Of a DNA stretch of 64,000 bases, positions 46,549 through 57,887 are shown piece by piece. This DNA is from Thalassoroseus pseudoceratinae. Lineage in GTDB: Bacteria > Planctomycetota > Planctomycetia > Planctomycetales > Planctomycetaceae. The translations under genes and the position numbers were made by a program. The notes under the pieces are model-generated. The model was not told the origin of the DNA. It ran no database searches and worked only from the letters and a program-made list of their open reading frames with translations. Where the stretch lies: the NCBI RefSeq assembly GCF_011634775.1, contig NZ_JAALXT010000006.1, positions 65,001 through 129,000 of the forward strand, in the 5' to 3' direction. Every line of letters begins with the position of its first letter. The stretch's first letter is position 1.

Positions 46549-47730
46549 TCAGATCAAGTTTTCGCATGCGGAGAGTATGCGTTCGGCGTACCGATTGCTA
46601 CCGAACAACCGCAACGCACGGTCGCGGCCGCATCGCCCCATTTCGATTCGCCATTCGGGATCTTGAAGCAACTTCGAGACGGCATCCGCCAGGGCGTTGG
46701 CATCGTTGGGCGGGACGAGCAATCCGGTCACGCCGTTCTCGACGACTTCCGGCAACCCACCGACATTGGTCGCGACCACCGGTTTGGCACAGGCCATCGC
46801 TTCGGCGACGCAAAGCCCGAAGGTTTCCGAATGCGAGCAACACACCAGCACGCCCAACTCGTTGATTTCCGCTGGAATGTCCGACCGATATCCCAAAAAC
46901 CGCACACAATGGTTCAGCCCCAGTTCGTCGCACAAGGACTTCAAGGAAGCCGTCCATTCAGGTTCCTGACGTCCATCGCCAATGATCCGGTACTCCGCCG
47001 CGATGCCCCGACGTTCCAGTTCCGCCGCCATTTTCAGGAAATTGTCGTGAGCTTTAATCGGCAACAAGTTCGCGATAATCCCGACCGGCACGCGGGTTGA
47101 TGCCGACGAAATCGACTCGCTCTTGGGACTGGGCTGAAATCGCTGTAAGTCGATGCCGTTGGAAACCACGACCGCTTTGGCACTCGGCGCACAGGCTTGG
47201 AAATGCGGCCACGTTTGCTCACGCAACACCTTGCTGTTGAAGATGAACAAATTCGGCGACGGCATCCAACGATACATCCATCGGGCGAACGCGGGTTCGA
47301 CATCGCAGTGTACATGCACCACCACCGGAACTCGACACACACGAGCCGCCAACAACACAACCCTCGCGGTCATGGGTTCGTTCACGTAAATCACGTTGGT
47401 TTGAGACTTGCGAATCAACCGCACCCAACGGCGAATCGACTGACTCGATTGCAATGGTTCCCACCATCCCGGTTGCTGATACTTGACGACATGGTTTTCG
47501 ACGGGAAACCGCTCGAACGCCGCCAAGACATCACCATCTCCCGGATGAACAATGGTGGGGAAATATCGGCGATGAACCAATTCATCCAACAACGTGAGGA
47601 CCGCATGAGAGCCACCCCCGATTTGAGTGGAATTGAGAACGAACATCGGACGAGCGACCGCCGTCTTCACGGGGACCGACCCGGGAATCGCGTTGACTGT
47701 TGACATACTTGAATCGAAACCGTTCGACAT
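46549..47730 (-). CDS. GT4-family glycosyltransferase
   Basis: 393 residues from the ATG at 47730 with an AGAGG ribosome site. GT-B fold: N-terminal TQIGGGSHAVLTLLDEL, central VVVSNGIDLQRFQPS, and the C-terminal donor-sugar motif SHSETFGLCVAEAMACAKPVVATNVGGLPEVV with the E-x7-E pair of GT4 retaining enzymes. It transfers a sugar from a nucleotide donor to a glycan on the cytoplasmic face of the membrane. It is followed by truB and preceded, 84 nt upstream, by a flippase gene and then a sulfotransferase gene. Confidence 0.92.
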   Translation of the reverse strand: MSNGFDSSMSTVNAIPGSVPVKTAVARPMFVLNSTQIGGGSHAVLTLLDELVHRRYFPTIVHPGDGDVLAAFERFPVENHVVKYQQPGWWEPLQSSQSIRRWVRLIRKSQTNVIYVNEPMTARVVLLAARVCRVPVVVHVHCDVEPAFARWMYRWMPSPNLFIFNSKVLREQTWPHFQACAPSAKAVVVSNGIDLQRFQPSPKSESISSASTRVPVGIIANLLPIKAHDNFLKMAAELERRGIAAEYRIIGDGRQEPEWTASLKSLCDELGLNHCVRFLGYRSDIPAEINELGVLVCCSHSETFGLCVAEAMACAKPVVATNVGGLPEVVENGVTGLLVPPNDANALADAVSKLLQDPEWRIEMGRCGRDRALRLFGSNRYAERILSACENLI

Positions 47731-47814
47731 TTCAGCCTCTCCCGACCGGAACATATCCGCATCGATCTCCTCTATTCACGGGACAATACTCGCGACAACA
47801 CCAAGAGCGTGGCT

Positions 47815-49296
47815 CTAGAATTGTGAAGCAGCGGAAACCGTCGACCCGAGTGTTGGGGTCGAATTGGATCGGTCAGAGTGTTTCCAAAAATTCCAAGCCG
47901 GTTTCGCGAACAGCACGACCGCCCATGCCAACCAAACGCCACCACCAATCGCGACGGATTGCCAATCGACTCCGTTCGTCGTCCAGCGACAGATCCCATA
48001 GGTCACAGCCATGCCAACCACCACGGCAAAGCTCTCCCCAAATCGATAGGGATACCGCTCACCACGTTGGTACGTGAACAGCCCGAGTCCGGTGAAGGTG
48101 GCGAATGTAATCACAGTGGCCCACGCTGCCCCCATCCCCCCAAAAAACGGGACGAGAGCGAAGTTCGCCGCCACGTTCACCACGGTCGCCGTCAACGAGA
48201 CCGGCACCATGCTCAGCGTTCGTTTTTTGAGTAGCACGGGAATCCGGAAATGGTCATGCCAACTGAATGCCAAATACGCGAGCAAGATCACCGGAATGAC
48301 ATCGCCTGCCGCCGCGTAGTCGTCCGTGGCCACGATTTTGATCAACATCCGCGATGCCAAAGCACCGGCGAGCAAAAACAACGACGCGATTTTTGTGTAG
48401 TATCCGAAGACCCGAGCATACACGCTTCTCGCATCCGGCTGTTTCGCGACATCGTAAATCATCACCCCCCAAATGGAGGCGAACGGCAAAAGCAACACCT
48501 GATTCATGCCCTGACCGATCCGGTACGCCAGCGAGTACACACCGACTTCCGACATTGAGGCAAAGCGATGCAGAATCCAACGGTCTGCCTGGTGCATCAA
48601 CAGCGACAGAAACGCAATGATGATCAACGGCGAACCGAACCGCAGCATTTTTTGGAGCAGCGGAATATCGAATCGGAAGCGTTTCAGTTCCCACGCCAAC
48701 ATGCCGACCGAAACCGTCGCCAAAACGATCCCCGTGAGGAAGTTCCCCCACAACACCCCCGCCACTCCCCAACCACGGGCGAGCAAACTCAGATTCAACG
48801 CAATGTTCAGCCCCAAGCGGAACAAACTCAGAAGCACAAATCGTCCGGACCATTTGCGGACTCGCAAATAGACCATCGGAATCTGTTCAATGCACGCCAG
48901 CCACATCGTTCCCAGGGCGAGCGTGTAAAACCAGCCGCCTTGGTTGACCGATTCTCCCAACGTCCAATCGGCCAGGTGCTCACGCATCAACCAAGACGGA
49001 ACAAAGCCCAGCCCCCCGACAACGGCTACGAACGTCAGACCGGTCCACCATACGGCTCGTTGGGAGGCTTCGTCTTCGTAGTCGAAGTGGAATCGGCTCA
49101 CCGCCGCTGCGAGTCCCCCGCCCAGCACAATGGCTAGCAGCCCAATGAGCAAGTCGATAATCGCCATGACCCCGTAATCGGACGGAGCTAAATAGCGTGT
49201 GTAGATCGGTAGCAGCAACAACGATGTCAGCCGGGTGAGAATCTCACCGAGACTGTAAATCGAAGAATGTTTCAGCAGGTCACGATGCCAACGCAT
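47815..49296 (-). CDS. polysaccharide flippase (Wzx/MATE-type)
   Basis: 493 residues, about 12-14 hydrophobic helices. The N-terminus (SSIYSLGEILTRLTSLLLLPIYTRYLAPSDYGVMAIIDLL) is the usual start of the oligosaccharide flippase family. Further motifs include ADRWILHRFASMSEVGVYSLAYRIGQG. It should move a lipid-linked glycan across the inner membrane. It stands between the GT4 gene and the sulfotransferase gene on the same strand. Confidence 0.9.
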   Translation of the reverse strand: MRWHRDLLKHSSIYSLGEILTRLTSLLLLPIYTRYLAPSDYGVMAIIDLLIGLLAIVLGGGLAAAVSRFHFDYEDEASQRAVWWTGLTFVAVVGGLGFVPSWLMREHLADWTLGESVNQGGWFYTLALGTMWLACIEQIPMVYLRVRKWSGRFVLLSLFRLGLNIALNLSLLARGWGVAGVLWGNFLTGIVLATVSVGMLAWELKRFRFDIPLLQKMLRFGSPLIIIAFLSLLMHQADRWILHRFASMSEVGVYSLAYRIGQGMNQVLLLPFASIWGVMIYDVAKQPDARSVYARVFGYYTKIASLFLLAGALASRMLIKIVATDDYAAAGDVIPVILLAYLAFSWHDHFRIPVLLKKRTLSMVPVSLTATVVNVAANFALVPFFGGMGAAWATVITFATFTGLGLFTYQRGERYPYRFGESFAVVVGMAVTYGICRWTTNGVDWQSVAIGGGVWLAWAVVLFAKPAWNFWKHSDRSNSTPTLGSTVSAASQF

Positions 49297-49410
49297 AGAG
49301 ATTCATCACTTGCAAACAGGTGGGCTTGGGTGGCTCTGGCCGTGAATCGCATGAATGAGCGTCAAGTCAATTGGACCGACCGATTCAGCTCACACATGGA
49401 TTTCGTACTG

Positions 49411-50550
49411 CTACGGCGCGGCATTCTCAGCGGCTTGGGCTTTGGGAGTGATCTCCGTGGATGGATGATGCTCCAAAGTTCCCGCACCGAAAAAGGCGGC
49501 GAATCGTTGATCGCATTCCGCTTCGTGAGCTTGGAACCACGCTTCGTCCGCATATCCACGCCAGCGATCGGGTGTCGGTGGTTTGACCAACGCCAGCAAT
49601 TCTTCCCAGGGAATGTCCGTCACGCCCGCCACGGAGAACATCTCACGCAGGTAATGCAACGGCTGTCCGATCAGGTCTTCATAGCGGTAGCAGCCGTCGG
49701 CGTATTGCTGCCCGAACTGGCACGACAACTTCCAAATCAAATAGGCAGCCCGGTAGGGGTGCTCGTTCTCGGCGTCGTGAAGAAATGGAAACGCGAGCTT
49801 CAAATCTTGAACCCACAAACCAAGGCTGTATAGATCGAACAAATCGAAATCACCCAGCCGATCGTCTAATTTCACCTCACGATATGGTGCCGTCATCGAG
49901 TTCCAGACGTCACGCGGATGGCGGATGAGTTGAATGATTTTTGCTTCCGGAAACTGACGTCTCAGCCACGGCAAACGGAAGTCGACGCGATTGAATTGCA
50001 GCACTGGCAGACCCGATGCGGCATCGACCAATTCGCGAATGTATCGGTGCATTCTCGGATCGACTGCCACCGCCGGCATGAACAGTCGGCGTTGAATCCA
50101 ATCGAATTGATAGAACTCGGCGAGGTGTTCCAATCCGTCATATTCTCGCCAGTAGTCATCGACGGCTCGGTGAGTGGTATCGACACGGGAACCACGGCTC
50201 TCGGGGTCGAACCAACGCCGATCGTTGAACGGTTCGTAATACGCGGTGCAGTTGGGCAAATGCCGAAAGAGATTCCAAAGGAACGTCGAGCCGCTCCGAA
50301 AACGCGATGAAATAATTACGAATGGTTTTCGATCGGTCGCGGTCTCGGTCCCCAAATTGGCATAAGGATGCCCCATCGAGCCCAAACCTGTTTCGGTTCG
50401 TAAACTGCTCGTGGTTGCCAGCGACGTGAGATCAGGAAACGCGTCGGCCAGAATTTCACGGCCATCCTGAGTTTGCAACGCCTGACGCAACACACCGAAG
50501 AATTTCTGTCGGACAAAACTTCGAACAGGGCCTAGCAAACTGAACTTCAT
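49411..50550 (-). CDS. sulfotransferase
   Basis: 379 residues. The 5'-phosphosulfate loop is SSRFRSGSTFLWNLF (about 81-95) and the 3'-phosphate motif IRHPRDVWNSM lies further on; together they mark a PAPS-dependent sulfotransferase. A ribosome site GGCGG is weak. The protein has no signal peptide and should act in the cytoplasm, possibly on the same glycan handled by the neighbouring flippase and glycosyltransferase. Sulfotransferases are numerous in marine planctomycetes. Confidence 0.88.
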   Translation of the reverse strand: MKFSLLGPVRSFVRQKFFGVLRQALQTQDGREILADAFPDLTSLATTSSLRTETGLGSMGHPYANLGTETATDRKPFVIISSRFRSGSTFLWNLFRHLPNCTAYYEPFNDRRWFDPESRGSRVDTTHRAVDDYWREYDGLEHLAEFYQFDWIQRRLFMPAVAVDPRMHRYIRELVDAASGLPVLQFNRVDFRLPWLRRQFPEAKIIQLIRHPRDVWNSMTAPYREVKLDDRLGDFDLFDLYSLGLWVQDLKLAFPFLHDAENEHPYRAAYLIWKLSCQFGQQYADGCYRYEDLIGQPLHYLREMFSVAGVTDIPWEELLALVKPPTPDRWRGYADEAWFQAHEAECDQRFAAFFGAGTLEHHPSTEITPKAQAAENAAP

Positions 50551-50757
50551 AACACCGCCCGCGATGGAATACGATTAAGAGATCGACGCTGTTACAATAT
50601 CGCACGCACGCTTCGCGACCACGGGGAACTCTAATTCCTCACCCAAGGTTTGCCGGACGTGTCATGCCACCTGCGGAATATGCAATCGTGTCGCCGTTTT
50701 GCCACAGACCGGTTGTTGCGTTTTTGAATCACGGTACCTGTTAGAAGGACTTTCTGA

Positions 50758-52020
50758 ATGTCTTCATTCACTCGTCGCACGTTCCTGCAAACCGCCTCCT
50801 GCGTGACGCTGGGATCTTGGCTGTCGTCATCAAAGTCGTTTGCGGCGGAGCATCAGGTGAATGTGCCGCATCGAATGATCACGAGCGGCCCGAAACACCA
50901 CTGGTTCGGTTATTACGACAAGTTGGAATTCGACCCGACCGGGCGATATGTCCTCAGCAACGAAGTGAGCTTCGAAGGCCGCACACCTCGTGGTAGCGAC
51001 CGCATCGGCGTGGGCATGGTCGATTTGCAAAACAACGATGAATGGATTGAACTTGGTTCCACATCGGCTTGGGGCTGGCAACAGGGTTGCATGTTGCAAT
51101 GGGTTCCCGGATCGAAGACCAAAGTCTTGTGGAACGATCGCGAGGACGGTCAGTTCGTTTGCCGTATTCACGATATCAAAACTGGCCAGACCCGCACTGT
51201 GCCCGCACCGATCTACAGTTTGAGCCCCGATGGAAAATCCGCGGTGACGGCCGACTTCCGACGTATTCAAGAAACCCGACCAGGATACGGATACGTCGGT
51301 CTCGCAGACCCGCATCGCGAAGAACTCGCCCCGGAGGAGTCCGGCATCTTCCATGTCGATTTGGAAACCGGAGAGACGAAGCTCATCGTTTCCCTGGCCG
51401 ATGCCGTTGAAATCTCACGTGATAGCAAACCCGTTGGCGATCCGAAATCGAAGCATTGGTTCAATCACCTGCTGTTCAACACCGACGGTTCCCGCTTCAT
51501 CTTCTTGCACCGTTACACCAACCCCGGCCGACGCGGTTGGCAAACGCGGATGCTCACCGCTGACCCGGACGGCAAGAATGTGCGAATCGTCGATGACAAC
51601 GGTCTCACAAGTCACTTCATCTGGAAAGATCCCAATCGGATTCTCGCGTGGAGTCGCCAACCGTCCGACGGGGCAGCGTTTTACCTGTTCGAAGACGCCG
51701 CTGAAACCAACCCGCAGGCGGTCGGCAAAGATGTGATGACACGCGACGGCCACTGCACGTACTTGGCGGATACCGAATGGATCATCAACGATACCTACCC
51801 CGACCGTGACCGAAATCAAACCGTGTATTTGTATCATCCGGAAACAAAACGGAAGGTTGTCCTCGGCAAGTTTCATTCACCGAAACGGTACTCCGGCGAA
51901 TGGCGTTGTGACACGCACCCCCGTCACAGTCCGGACGGTACGAAAATCGTCATCGACACACCGCACGGAGATCTCGGTCGGCAACTTCATTTGATGGATG
52001 TCAGCGAAATCATCGGCTAA
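50758..52020 (+). CDS. Tat-exported WD40-like beta-propeller (oligogalacturonate lyase-like)
   Basis: 420 residues with a twin-arginine signal (TRRTFLQTASCVTLG) and AAGGA before the ATG. The body has repeated short blades such as FDPTGRYVLSN, YSLSPDGKSAVTADF, FNTDGSRFIFLH and HSPDGTKIVIDTP, seven-bladed in related proteins. KHHWFGYYDKLEFDPTGRY at the start and the His-rich sites (DGHCTYL, CDTHPRHSPDG) resemble the oligogalacturonate lyase-related group, whose lyases bind metal with His residues. Enzyme activity here is a guess. It is transcribed alone and ends at a terminator. Confidence 0.85.
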   Translation: MSSFTRRTFLQTASCVTLGSWLSSSKSFAAEHQVNVPHRMITSGPKHHWFGYYDKLEFDPTGRYVLSNEVSFEGRTPRGSDRIGVGMVDLQNNDEWIELGSTSAWGWQQGCMLQWVPGSKTKVLWNDREDGQFVCRIHDIKTGQTRTVPAPIYSLSPDGKSAVTADFRRIQETRPGYGYVGLADPHREELAPEESGIFHVDLETGETKLIVSLADAVEISRDSKPVGDPKSKHWFNHLLFNTDGSRFIFLHRYTNPGRRGWQTRMLTADPDGKNVRIVDDNGLTSHFIWKDPNRILAWSRQPSDGAAFYLFEDAAETNPQAVGKDVMTRDGHCTYLADTEWIINDTYPDRDRNQTVYLYHPETKRKVVLGKFHSPKRYSGEWRCDTHPRHSPDGTKIVIDTPHGDLGRQLHLMDVSEIIG

Positions 52021-52112
52021 TCCGTTTCTCAGTGGTCTGTCTCTGCGATAGATATAGAGACGCGAGTTTGACGAATAACCACGAAAGCTAGAGTAGCCGG
52101 ATACAAACGAAC

Positions 52113-52143
52113 AAAGCCCAGAGACGTGAGCCTCTGGGCTTTA
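52113..52143. terminator. bidirectional intrinsic terminator
   Basis: AAAGCCCAGAG (52113-52123) pairs with CTCTGGGCTTT (52132-52142). It lies between the beta-propeller gene and the convergent LEA-like lipoprotein gene. Confidence 0.85.
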
Positions 52144-52203
52144 TGTTTGTCTTCATCGAATCAAAAGCAACTTCGCCGATTCGCCAAGTTAGATTCTAAC
52201 AAC

Positions 52204-52539
52204 TTACTCGGTTGGCTCATCTGTTTTCTTAACAGCATCATCAGTCGCTTTTTCGGCTTCATCGGCGGCTGTTTCCGCTTCGTCGGCGACCTTCTCAGCG
52301 GCTTCCTTAGTTTCTTCAGCAGCTTCGTCTGCCGCCTTCTCGGTTTCGTCGGCTGCCTCTTTACCAGCACCGGTCACCGCGTTAGCGGCCTTCTTTGCAT
52401 TTTCTACGGTGTCTTCAGCGGCGCTCTCAATTGCCTCACCGGTCGCTTCGGCAGCGTTCTTTGCTTTCTCGCCGGTTTCAGAGGAGCACCCCACACCAAT
52501 CAACAACGCTGCCAGCAACGCAAATAGTCTCGACGACAT
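52204..52539 (-). CDS. LEA-like Ala/Glu/Lys-repeat lipoprotein
   Basis: 111 residues with a signal peptide and lipobox (LLIGVGC, Cys18). The rest is almost entirely Ala, Glu, Lys, Asp and Thr in a repeating helical pattern (KAKNAAEATGEAIESAAED, KEAADETEKAADEAAEET), resembling LEA/apolipoprotein-type amphipathic helices. There is no aromatic or Cys residue after the anchor. Such proteins protect membranes or proteins during desiccation and osmotic stress in other organisms; that role is inferred. It sits 127 nt downstream of a YetF-like gene on the same strand. Confidence 0.85.
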   Translation of the reverse strand: MSSRLFALLAALLIGVGCSSETGEKAKNAAEATGEAIESAAEDTVENAKKAANAVTGAGKEAADETEKAADEAAEETKEAAEKVADEAETAADEAEKATDDAVKKTDEPTE

Positions 52540-52666
52540 AACCTTTATTCCTTAATGCCGACTTTCGAAAATTGGAAACCCCATGTTTCCGGCAAAATTT
52601 TACCAATTCCAGTGTGTCGTTTCCAATCGAGGCCCTAGGAATCAGAAGGCCAGCGACGACGCGTAT

Positions 52667-53194
52667 TTATGTTATGGCATCCGACACATCAATCCCTGCA
52701 ATGTCTTGAATGTTCGAAGAGCCGTTGGGAATGACACTCACAGAACCATCGGTTTCCAGAATAACGGCGGCCGCATCTTTCAATTCAGCTAGCCCTGCCC
52801 CACGAATGGCCGACTCGACTTCCTCGCGAACCACTCGGGATTTCCGCAGCGACGAGTCAATACATTCCCCTCGATACAGCAGCAGTGAAGGTTCTCCCGT
52901 GACGACTCGTCGTACCCACGGAGCACGCACACTGACCCAGGTGATGATAAACTGAAAACCGATCAACAAAGCCAATCCCAACACGCCTTGTGCCAGCGGA
53001 ACATCCTTACTCAATAGTAGTGTCGCAAGTGTCGAACCCAACGCGATTGTCACGATCAAATCAAACGCGTTCATCTTGGTGAGTGTTCGATTCCCGGCAA
53101 TCCGCAGCAAGATGATCAGACTGACGTATCCACAAATACCGATCACGGTGGTCCGCGCCAAAGACTCCCAGTTGTCAAAAAATATGTCGTTCAT
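52667..53194 (-). CDS. YetF-like (DUF421) membrane protein
   Basis: 175 residues. Three N-terminal membrane helices (VIGICGYVSLIILLRIAG, AFDLIVTIALGSTLATLLLS, VLGLALLIGFQFIITWVS) and a C-terminal cytoplasmic domain (GEPSLLLYRGECIDSSLRKSRV, AVILETDGSVSVIPN) fit the DUF421/YetF family. GNRTLTKMNAFDL is the family's conserved loop. GGGATCTG precedes the ATG. In Bacillus relatives are linked to spore germination; function here is unknown. Confidence 0.92.
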   Translation of the reverse strand: MNDIFFDNWESLARTTVIGICGYVSLIILLRIAGNRTLTKMNAFDLIVTIALGSTLATLLLSKDVPLAQGVLGLALLIGFQFIITWVSVRAPWVRRVVTGEPSLLLYRGECIDSSLRKSRVVREEVESAIRGAGLAELKDAAAVILETDGSVSVIPNGSSNIQDIAGIDVSDAIT

Positions 53195-53222
53195 CAGATC
53201 CCACTTCTAGTTGGGTGACGAA

Positions 53223-54785
<1,563 letters not shown>

Positions 54786-54990
54786 GGTTCATCAAGCAAA
54801 AAGAGCAGCGATTGACGCGAAGCCCCTAGCGTAGCCGTTAGGTCGGTTCAGTCACAAGGAACCGTCGTTGGTTGGGGTAGAGCAGACGGTGGAAACGCCC
54901 GGTCCAATCTGGCCAATCGGTTGAAGTCTGGTCACGGGCCTTGCGATGCGATACTGTCGAGGTATCGAAAACGACCGGGTGGGAGGTGAC

Positions 54991-57885
54991 ATGATGGGTT
55001 TTGAGATTGTTTTGCTAGCGAGCCTGTTCGGTTTCGCCGAGGAGAAGCAATCTCCCGTCGAAGCCGCTCGCGAACATTATCAAAAAGGTCGGTACGCCGA
55101 GTCGGTGGAAGCGTACGAAGAGTTGGCGGGAGCCGACGATTCTCAAACTCAGATCGCGGTCACGTTGGGACTCAGCGAAGTTCACGAATCTGTCGGTCGC
55201 TGGGAAGACGCCACCGATGTCGTCGCGAAAGCCATCGAATCGTTTCCCAAGAATGCGGATCTTGTGGCTCGACTCGCCGAGCTGCAATTTCGACGCGGTC
55301 AGTACACCGACGCCGAGAAAACCGCCCGGCAAGCACTGAAATTCGATGCCAATCATTTGCGGGCTCGATTGGTGCTCGCAGACACGCTCGCCGAAACCGG
55401 TCGTATCAAAGAGGCGTTGGACGGGTACGTGTGGTTCGTGCGGTACTACAACCGAGCCCAACCCGAAGACGCCGAGGATTTGCTGCTCGTCGCGAAGGGA
55501 AGTTTGCAGTACGCCCGCTGGAAAAGTTCCTCGCAGATTTTTCGGTTCATCATCAACACGCTTTGCCCGGATGCGTTGAAGGACGATCCGAATTATTGGC
55601 AGTCGGTTCACCTCTCTGGGGATGTGCTGCTCGAGAAGTACAACCGCACTCAAGCAATGCCGGAGTTCCAAGCGGCATTGGCGATCAACCCGCGGGCTGC
55701 CGACGTGCTGGCTTCGCAAGCCGGGGCGGCGTTTCAGAAGCATCAGATGGAGAAACTGTCCGAACTGCTCGCCCAAGCCCTCGCCATCAACCCGAAACAC
55801 CCCCGTGCCTTGCAACTTCAGGCGGATTACCAACTCCAAGCGGGCGATCTGGATGCGGCCAAGAAAGCCATCGACCAAGCTTTGGAAATCAATCCGCATG
55901 ATCAACGCACGCTGGCCCGATTGGCGGCGTTGTACCTCATTCACGACGGCCCGCCTGCTGAAGATCAACTGACCGAGTTGCTGACACATTTAGATGCGAT
56001 TGATCAAGTGGAAATTGCGAAGCCGGATCGCTTCACAAAATTGGTTCAGGAGTTAGCCGCACGAAATCCGCATCCGGGACCGTTCTTGAATGTCGTTGGC
56101 GAGACAATGGAAGGTCGCCGCAAATTCGATTTAGCGGAAACATTCTTCCGTCAGGCGATGGTGTCGATGCCCGAGTTGGCCGATGCGAAAACAAATCTCG
56201 GTTTGCTGGCGATGCGGACCGGAAAGAACGAGGCGGCTCGTGACATCCTCGACGACGCCTTCCAAGCCGATCCGTTCCACGTCCGTGTCAGCAACATGCG
56301 GAAAGTGCTCAAACTTCTCGATGACTACGAAACGATTTCCACCGAACATTTCGTAATCCGTGTCGACTCGCAAGCGGACAAAATCCTCGGGCGGTACATG
56401 GCGGAGTATTTGGAAAGCATCTATCCAGAACTCACGAAGCAATTCGATTTCGAGCCGCCCAGCCGAACGATTTTTGAGATCTTCCACAACTCCAAAGGGC
56501 TTTCGGGGCATCAGTGGTTCAGTGCCCGGATGATTGGTCTGCCTTGGATTCAAACGGTTGGCGCATCCACCGGCATGATCGTCGCTTTGACATCGCCGAC
56601 CGCCGGTGAGAAGTCGTTCGATTGGGCTCGGGTGTTGAAGCACGAGTATGTGCACATCATCACGCTCCAACAGACGCAGTTCAACATTCCGCATTGGTTC
56701 ACTGAGGCTCTTGCCGTCACGAGCGAAAACATTCCCCGTCCGGAAGAGTGGAATCGGTTGCTCGCCGAACGGGTTCCGCAGGGTGACATTCGAACGCTCA
56801 AGAATCTCAACGACGGTTTCATCCGCCCGGAATCGCCCGCTGATTGGCAGTTCGCGTATTGTCAGAGCAAACTCTACGCGGAATACATGACCAAGCAATT
56901 CGGAGCGGACACCATCCCCAAACTCCTTGATGCTTACCGCCGAAATCTGCCGACCGAGAAAGCCATTCCCGAGGTTTTTGAGATAACGCTTGAGGAATTC
57001 GAAGCGGGCTACCGCAAATATCTCGATGACATTGTGCGAGACATTCAAGGCAGTCGTCCGCAAGAGGAAGCGAAAACTTTGGCGGAGATCGAAAAGGACT
57101 ACCAAGCCGATCCCGAAGACCCCGCGAAGATGGCGGCGTACGCGGCGGCTCTGGTTGATATCCGCAAGCTCAACGAGGCCGAAGAATTGGCCGAAGCAGC
57201 TTTGGCGAAGAATGCTCAATTACCGCAAGCCGGGTTGGTGCTCGCGAAGCTGGCCGTGCGGTCGCGGGACTTCGACGCTGCGGTGTCTCACTTGGAGGCC
57301 GTTTTGGATCGGGACCAACCGCATCCCGACGTGTTGGAACTGTTGGCGAAACTCAAGTTTGCTCTCAAGAAAAACGCGGAGGCCGCCGAGTTGTACGAAC
57401 TTGGTCGCAAGAAATTTCCCTACGATCTGACCTGGCTCAAAGGACAAGCCGCCGCGTACTTGCGAATGGACGACCGCCCAAACCTGCGGACCGCGTTGGA
57501 AGAACTCGCACGACACGACACAGACAGCGCGTCCGTCCGGCAGAAACTTGCACGAATGGCTTTCGAGGACAAGGACTACGAAAACGCCATTCGATACGGC
57601 ATGTCGGCACTCTATATCGATGTGATGGATGTCGACACTCACGAAATCTTGGGGAAGTCGTATTTGCATCAAAAAGAAGCCACCAACGCCATCCGCGAGT
57701 ACGAGGTTTTGATGGAACTCGATCCGTCAGACGCCAATCGGCTCGCTCTTGCGAAAGCCTACCAATTAGCCAACCGCATCGGCGATGCACGAAAAATGGT
57801 GAATGACGTGCTGGCGAACGATCCGGAGAATCCAGACGCGAAAACCATGATCCAAGAATTGAAGTCAGCAACGGGACAAGATTGA
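54991..57885 (+). CDS. TPR protein with embedded HExxH peptidase domain
   Basis: 964 residues from the ATG at 54991, chosen because GGGAGG lies 5-6 nt upstream; the next codon is also ATG and an earlier start at 54946 has none. A signal-like N-terminus (MMGFEIVLLASLFGFAEEK) is followed by TPRs (about 25-440), a central gluzincin-like zinc site HEYVH (551-555) with a downstream Glu (WFTEALAV, Glu572), and a second TPR block (about 690-960). The layout matches 'peptidase MA-like/TPR' proteins of unknown substrate. It ends 2 nt before the next start, forming an operon with an epimerase and PurU. Confidence 0.85.
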   Translation: MMGFEIVLLASLFGFAEEKQSPVEAAREHYQKGRYAESVEAYEELAGADDSQTQIAVTLGLSEVHESVGRWEDATDVVAKAIESFPKNADLVARLAELQFRRGQYTDAEKTARQALKFDANHLRARLVLADTLAETGRIKEALDGYVWFVRYYNRAQPEDAEDLLLVAKGSLQYARWKSSSQIFRFIINTLCPDALKDDPNYWQSVHLSGDVLLEKYNRTQAMPEFQAALAINPRAADVLASQAGAAFQKHQMEKLSELLAQALAINPKHPRALQLQADYQLQAGDLDAAKKAIDQALEINPHDQRTLARLAALYLIHDGPPAEDQLTELLTHLDAIDQVEIAKPDRFTKLVQELAARNPHPGPFLNVVGETMEGRRKFDLAETFFRQAMVSMPELADAKTNLGLLAMRTGKNEAARDILDDAFQADPFHVRVSNMRKVLKLLDDYETISTEHFVIRVDSQADKILGRYMAEYLESIYPELTKQFDFEPPSRTIFEIFHNSKGLSGHQWFSARMIGLPWIQTVGASTGMIVALTSPTAGEKSFDWARVLKHEYVHIITLQQTQFNIPHWFTEALAVTSENIPRPEEWNRLLAERVPQGDIRTLKNLNDGFIRPESPADWQFAYCQSKLYAEYMTKQFGADTIPKLLDAYRRNLPTEKAIPEVFEITLEEFEAGYRKYLDDIVRDIQGSRPQEEAKTLAEIEKDYQADPEDPAKMAAYAAALVDIRKLNEAEELAEAALAKNAQLPQAGLVLAKLAVRSRDFDAAVSHLEAVLDRDQPHPDVLELLAKLKFALKKNAEAAELYELGRKKFPYDLTWLKGQAAAYLRMDDRPNLRTALEELARHDTDSASVRQKLARMAFEDKDYENAIRYGMSALYIDVMDVDTHEILGKSYLHQKEATNAIREYEVLMELDPSDANRLALAKAYQLANRIGDARKMVNDVLANDPENPDAKTMIQELKSATGQD

Positions 57886-57887
57886 CT

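Noticed and set aside
56131-57219. A 362-codon open frame opposite the TPR/peptidase gene, and a similar one at 61562-62674 opposite sucA
   Set aside because: Both are antisense to well-supported genes and show no protein motifs.
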